Shown here: one piece after another, positions 13,223-16,629 of the stretch | Layout: each line of letters begins with the position of its first letter | How positions within the stretch are numbered: the stretch's first letter is position 1 | DNA from: CAZYPB01 sp964649265 | Lineage (GTDB): Archaea; Micrarchaeota; Micrarchaeia; Burarchaeales; JAKAKT01 | Assembly (NCBI GenBank): GCA_964649265.1 | Contig: CAZYPB010000018.1 | Coordinates: forward strand, 1 to 16,629 | Direction: 5' to 3' | DNA: 16,629 bases | Position numbers and translations under genes: made by a program | Notes under the pieces: model-generated | What the model saw: only the letters and a program-made list of their open reading frames with translations | What the model was told of the DNA's origin: nothing | Databases searched by the model: none

Positions 13223-13242
13223 TTATATCGGAACAGATATAA
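13223..13242. promoter_or_regulatory. Probable PadR operator (20-bp palindrome)
   Basis: A perfect inverted repeat with 7-base arms and a 6-base spacer: TTATATC-N6-GATATAA. It begins one base upstream of the padR start codon and covers the transcription start predicted from the TATA box at 13254-13261. A dimeric winged-helix repressor bound here would block the operon promoter. Role inferred from position and symmetry. Confidence 0.6.
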
Positions 13243-13253
13243 GTTGATAAAGA

Positions 13254-13261
13254 TTTATAAA
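13254..13261 (-). promoter_or_regulatory. Candidate TATA box of the padR-ABC operon
   Basis: TTTATAAA, itself palindromic, is centred near 13257. On the minus strand it would place transcription start at about 13230, inside the inverted repeat and roughly 8 bases before the padR ATG. No clear purine-rich BRE precedes it on that strand, and its symmetry leaves direction open, so the assignment rests on spacing. Confidence 0.45.
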
Positions 13262-13280
13262 CCCATCCATAAGTTGAAAC

Positions 13281-13290
13281 ATATATAAAA
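13281..13290 (+). promoter_or_regulatory. TATA box of the KamA-family gene
   Basis: ATATATAAAA preceded by GTTGAAAC, a BRE-like purine/A run. A start about 26 bases downstream (~13311) gives a leader of roughly 23 bases ending in GTGATGGG before the ATG at 13334; GTGAT matches the 3' part of the archaeal Shine-Dalgarno. This promoter is divergent from and close to the padR promoter. Confidence 0.55.
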
Positions 13291-13333
13291 TATTAAGGGG
13301 AAATGAAATGGGGGAGACTCGTTTTGTGATGGG

Positions 13334-15136
13334 ATGAAAGAGATAACTCTTGAAGATGTTTGGAACGCAAATCCGGAGATGAAAAGGATTCTTCTAGAAT
13401 CCAATACTGTTGAGGAAGCGAGAAACAAGCTTTATGACTACTATAATCAACTTGATAAGGATTTTTGGCTGAGGAACGTCGATTACCATGCACTTGAGAA
13501 AATGAATGTGCGCTCCTGCCTTAAAGTAATGAAGAACATGCTTATTCCGAAGAATGAGAAGCTTTCTAAATTCAGTGTTATCGAGTACCTTTGGAAACTT
13601 GCGCGGGAGCAGGAAGTTGAAGAGGTACCTTCCCAGGGATTCCTTTATGAATTCCTTCACCTGTTCAAGGGGACATTGGGAAAATCCGGCCTTTATTCTG
13701 AGAATGGAATTGTCCGAGAAGAGGATCTTCCTAAATTCCTTAGGATGCAGGACAGGCCAGCTGCGATTGAGCGCTCGAGAACACTTGATGAGGACGCCGA
13801 GACTGTCTTCGAGTACATGAAGAGATATCCTACAGGGCTCTACCCTGAAGTTATTCAGAAACGTGATGATAATAAGAAGAGGATAATGAAAACCGAGGGA
13901 GCGGTTGAGGAGGATTGGAACGATCATATTTGGCAACTTGAGAATGTCGCAAAAACATCTGAGAGGCTTGGGGACTGGGTTCAGTTAACTGAAGAAGAGA
14001 GAAGAGGAATCGATATTGCCGTAAAAAACCGCATACCTTTCGGAGTAACCCCATATTACGCTTCATTGATGGATAATGATACTAGCAGAAAATTTGATCA
14101 TACAATAAGGGCGCAAGTTATACCTCCCGTTAAATATGCAGAAGTAATGGCAGAACACAGGGGCAACAGAAAAGAGATAATGGATTATATGAAGGAGGGG
14201 GACACAAGTCCGATAGACCTTGTTACTAGGAGATATCCCAATGTTGCAATATTGAAACCATACAACACATGCAGCCAGATATGTGTTTATTGCCAGAGGA
14301 ATTGGGAAGTCGATGAGGTGCTGAGCCCGGGCGCAATGGCGCCGAAAGAGAAGATAGAGGAGGCACTTAAATGGTTCAGAGAGCACAAGGGAATCTTCGA
14401 TATTCTGATAACGGGGGGGGATCCATTAATTATGAGCGATCATCACTTAGAATGGATTCTTGATGAAGTCTCCTCAATGGATAATATTATTAGAGTAAGG
14501 ATTGGTACAAGGACTCCGGTTGTGCTTCCAATGAGGTTCACTGATGGGCTTTCTCAACTTCTTTTAAGATACCATCAGCCCGGGAGAAGGGAACTCTGCA
14601 TTGTTACGCATTTCGAGCATTGTTATGAAGTTACCCCTGAGGCCCAGAAGGCGATTTCAAAACTAAAGAACAGAGGAGTTAGTTTCTACAATCAGCAGGT
14701 TTTCACACTTGAGAACAGCAGGAAATTCGAGACTGCTGCGCTTAGGATGGCAATAAGGTGGATTGGCGTTGATCCATATTACCTATTCTATGCTAAAGGG
14801 AAGAAAGGTTTAAGGATGTACAGAACTCCTGTTGCAAGAATATTACAGGAGAGAAAAGAGGAGGCGCGTTTCCTTCCAGGCATAACAAGAACAGATGAAC
14901 CTGTTTTCAATGTCCCGAAACTTGGGAAAAGCCATCTTAGGGCATGGCAGGACCATGATGTGATAAGCATACTTCCAGATGGCGCGAGAGTATATGAGTT
15001 CCAGCCATGGGAGAAGAACATAACTGCAGTAAGGCCATATGTGCAAATGGATGTTCCCATATATGACTATCTGATTGAGCTTGAGAACCGAGGGGAAGAT
15101 TATGAGGACTACAAGAGCATATGGTGGTACTATTAA
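13334..15136 (+). CDS. eam: KamA-family radical SAM aminomutase, probable glutamate 2,3-aminomutase
   Basis: A 600-residue radical SAM, PLP-dependent aminomutase. The [4Fe-4S] motif is Cys313-x3-Cys317-x2-Cys320 (NTCSQICVYC), with GGDPL at 361-365 and the family segments WVQLTEEE, TPYYASL and THFEH. The PLP lysine is most likely Lys532 in NVPKLGKS, where lysine 2,3-aminomutase has a GGGGK motif (Lys337 in the Clostridium subterminale enzyme). The two aspartates that bind the lysine side chain there (Asp293, Asp330) align with Lys488 (FYAKGKKGL...YRTPV, ungapped) and Asn526. Lys and Asn at these places are the pair reported for Clostridium difficile glutamate 2,3-aminomutase, so the likely product is beta-glutamate, a compatible solute in some archaea. 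The family core begins near 194; residues 1-190 are an extra helical region of unknown role. No acetyltransferase (ablB) neighbour is seen, unlike the beta-lysine pathway. Class sure; substrate inferred. Confidence 0.85.
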   Translation: MKEITLEDVWNANPEMKRILLESNTVEEARNKLYDYYNQLDKDFWLRNVDYHALEKMNVRSCLKVMKNMLIPKNEKLSKFSVIEYLWKLAREQEVEEVPSQGFLYEFLHLFKGTLGKSGLYSENGIVREEDLPKFLRMQDRPAAIERSRTLDEDAETVFEYMKRYPTGLYPEVIQKRDDNKKRIMKTEGAVEEDWNDHIWQLENVAKTSERLGDWVQLTEEERRGIDIAVKNRIPFGVTPYYASLMDNDTSRKFDHTIRAQVIPPVKYAEVMAEHRGNRKEIMDYMKEGDTSPIDLVTRRYPNVAILKPYNTCSQICVYCQRNWEVDEVLSPGAMAPKEKIEEALKWFREHKGIFDILITGGDPLIMSDHHLEWILDEVSSMDNIIRVRIGTRTPVVLPMRFTDGLSQLLLRYHQPGRRELCIVTHFEHCYEVTPEAQKAISKLKNRGVSFYNQQVFTLENSRKFETAALRMAIRWIGVDPYYLFYAKGKKGLRMYRTPVARILQERKEEARFLPGITRTDEPVFNVPKLGKSHLRAWQDHDVISILPDGARVYEFQPWEKNITAVRPYVQMDVPIYDYLIELENRGEDYEDYKSIWWYY

Positions 15137-15156
15137 TCTTTTATCAAAAAACGAAG

Positions 15157-15170
15157 TCTTTAAAAAATAA
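15157..15170 (+). promoter_or_regulatory. Candidate TATA box of the helical-repeat protein gene
   Basis: TCTTTAAAAAATAA lies in the 82-base gap after the aminomutase stop. A start near 15190 would leave a leader with GGGAG at 15208-15212, six bases before the ATG at 15219. A second A/T block, TTATTATAC at 15190-15198, could instead give a leaderless mRNA. Just after the aminomutase stop, CTTTTAT (15138-15144) is at best a weak oligo-T terminator. Confidence 0.35.
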
Positions 15171-15218
15171 TTTTGGCATAAACTATTTCTTATTATACGT
15201 GCTTTGTGGGAGAATCAG

Positions 15219-16629
15219 ATGACTGCAGGACCTAATGTATTTAAGATGGCAGGACTTGCCATTGGTGCGACTGTATCCAATTCAGTTAAAACTACCCGCG
15301 CGAATGAATTCTTTAAATGGGGCTTGAAACTGCCAGTTGGATCAGCGCTCCGCGAAGAGAAGCTGGAGATGGCTGAGAAACTTTTCAGAGATGCTGCAGA
15401 TGGTGAAATGGAAAAGGGCAATGTCCGTAAAGCAGTTAATGCACTTGAAGGCCTTGCTGAGATGTATGGTTCTCGTGCTAAGGCATTGAAGGGAATTGGA
15501 GAATTTGAACGCGCTGCTTCTGAATTCAAAAAACAGGGAACTGTTTATGGGGAGATTGTGCTCGCACTAAATAGAAATGGAGACGGGGAAAAGGTAGCAG
15601 AAATCTCTGAAAAACTTATTACTGCACACAAGAACGCAATAGGTGCTATGGAAAAACAATCTGAGCTCCATGAAGAGGATGAGAATCCGGAAGCATTGAA
15701 AGATACATACAAAAAAATGATACCCATTTACAAAGATATTGCAAGTACGTTTCAAGGACTTGGGGATTACGGTGCAGTTGTAGATGCATGTGAATCCCAG
15801 TTGCAGGTTTTTGAAAAACTTGTTAATGTTTCTAAAAAGGATTCTGATACACTTGAATATATGACTGGGATGCAATTGGATTTTTACACGAGCATGGCAA
15901 ATGCATATGAGCAATTGGCTGAAGAATTCAAAGGTAATAACCTGGATAAAATGACGGATGCGTGCACAAATGCAGCTGATGCGCACGAAGCAAGAGTTAG
16001 TCTTCTTAGGAAAACAGGAGGCAACAGATTGGCAGAGGAAATGGAAAGGGCGATAAGGCCACTCGAACTTGTTGTTGAGAAATGGAAGCTTGCAAAGGAA
16101 TCAGTTGAACTTGCCCCAAACCTGGTTGTTGATGCACGTAAGCACATAATACGTGCATTGGATAGGATTGCCGATGTTAGGGAAATGCAGGCAAAAGAAT
16201 TCCACAAAATGTCAGATGTCGCTGGGGAGGCTTCTACATATGGGCTAATGGCAAAAACATTATGCGAAATGGCAGAGGGGTATCAAAAACTGAAAGAACA
16301 CAAAAAAGCAGGTGACACATATTCCAAGGCAATTAAAGCACTTGAAAAAAAGAGCAGTGTGCACAGGAAGCAGGATAGCTATGGGGGAGCTGCTGAAACA
16401 TGTGGGGAGAAAGCAGGCATATATAAACGCATGGCCATATTGTTCGAAATTGATTTGAAGAATCAGGATGCTGCAGATAAAGCACAGAGGAAGAGGATAA
16501 AGTGGAATCTCCAGAGGATAGAGAGGATGTTCAAGGAGGCCCTACTTTGTCAGTCCTCTTCAGATTATTTTGTTTTGCAGCAGAAAGTGAGAGAGACAAT
16601 CCTTGGGATGAATTGGGCCACATGTGTGG
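15219..16629 (+). CDS. TPR-like all-helical protein, 3' end beyond the window
   Basis: An open frame of 470 codons runs off the window end without a stop. It is almost entirely helical, rich in Ala, Glu and Lys, with no signal peptide, so cytoplasmic. Several segments have the TPR helix-turn-helix spacing: KALKGIGEFERAASEF (88-103), ASTFQGLGDYGAVVDACE (175-192) and MAEGYQKLKEHKKAGDTYSK (351-370), each with a small residue at the tight packing positions. Other helices are longer or irregular, so it may be a divergent TPR or SNAP-like superhelix. These usually act as protein-binding scaffolds. Residues 10-20 are mildly hydrophobic but too short for a clear membrane segment. Start: ATG preceded by GGGAG with 6-base spacing. 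No specific function recognised, and no operon link to the aminomutase is evident. Confidence 0.75.
   Translation, partial: MTAGPNVFKMAGLAIGATVSNSVKTTRANEFFKWGLKLPVGSALREEKLEMAEKLFRDAADGEMEKGNVRKAVNALEGLAEMYGSRAKALKGIGEFERAASEFKKQGTVYGEIVLALNRNGDGEKVAEISEKLITAHKNAIGAMEKQSELHEEDENPEALKDTYKKMIPIYKDIASTFQGLGDYGAVVDACESQLQVFEKLVNVSKKDSDTLEYMTGMQLDFYTSMANAYEQLAEEFKGNNLDKMTDACTNAADAHEARVSLLRKTGGNRLAEEMERAIRPLELVVEKWKLAKESVELAPNLVVDARKHIIRALDRIADVREMQAKEFHKMSDVAGEASTYGLMAKTLCEMAEGYQKLKEHKKAGDTYSKAIKALEKKSSVHRKQDSYGGAAETCGEKAGIYKRMAILFEIDLKNQDAADKAQRKRIKWNLQRIERMFKEALLCQSSSDYFVLQQKVRETILGMNWATCV

Noticed and set aside
13223..13242. Intrinsic terminator or RNA hairpin before padR
   Set aside because: The stem is A/T rich with no oligo-T tract, and half of it lies upstream of the predicted transcription start; a DNA operator fits better.
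13394..13936. 180-codon minus-strand open frame opposite the aminomutase N-terminal region
   Set aside because: Antisense to a well supported frame whose downstream part carries clear catalytic motifs; the product has no family features.
15567..15986. 139-codon minus-strand open frame opposite the helical protein
   Set aside because: Cys/Ile/Phe-rich translation typical of the antisense of Ala/Glu/Lys-rich helical coding DNA; the plus strand has a longer uninterrupted frame with a ribosome site.

Overview
This window looks archaeal. The asparagine synthetase is the archaeal type derived from a class II aminoacyl-tRNA synthetase. The promoters are TATA boxes about 26-28 bases upstream of start codons, some predicted to give leaderless mRNAs. 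The Shine-Dalgarno-like sequences match GGAGGTGAT. The surface proteins are of the archaeal CARDB/Ig-like kind. The very large pilin-like vWA surface protein resembles those of small-genome (DPANN-type) archaea, but the lineage cannot be fixed from this window. Gene density is high, and no RNA gene, CRISPR array, insertion sequence or phage gene was seen.

Layout. (1) 85-1005, plus strand: asparagine synthetase. (2) 1006-8928, minus strand: a single 2640-residue secreted or anchored protein filling almost half the window. Its stop codon abuts that of the asparagine synthetase with no base between. It has a pilin-like N-terminus and a von Willebrand factor A (vWA) domain whose two complementary halves are about 1,600 residues apart. 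The insert holds several CARDB-like modules and six tandem Cys-rich Ig-like repeats. (3) 8990-13222, minus strand: a tightly packed four-gene operon, transcribed in the order PadR-type regulator, ABC ATPase, ABC-2 permease, membrane-anchored Ig-like protein, with 4-base or nearly zero junctions. A perfect palindrome touching the padR start codon is a good candidate for its autoregulatory operator. (4) 13334-15136, plus strand, divergent from padR: a 600-residue KamA-family radical SAM aminomutase. Its substrate-site residues (Lys, Asn) point to glutamate 2,3-aminomutase rather than lysine 2,3-aminomutase, and it has an extra ~190-residue N-terminal helical region. (5) 15219 to the window end, plus strand: an unfinished, all-helical TPR-like protein.

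How the genes may work together. The operon encodes a regulated export pump of the DrrAB type with a dedicated surface protein; its substrate is unknown. The giant protein is probably a cell-surface or pilus-associated adhesin with its own promoter. The aminomutase would make beta-glutamate, a known archaeal compatible solute, and the asparagine synthetase makes asparagine. Nothing in the sequence links these last two to the surface genes. The most novel items are the split, cysteine-lined vWA domain in the giant protein and the glutamate-type signature in the long KamA homologue.
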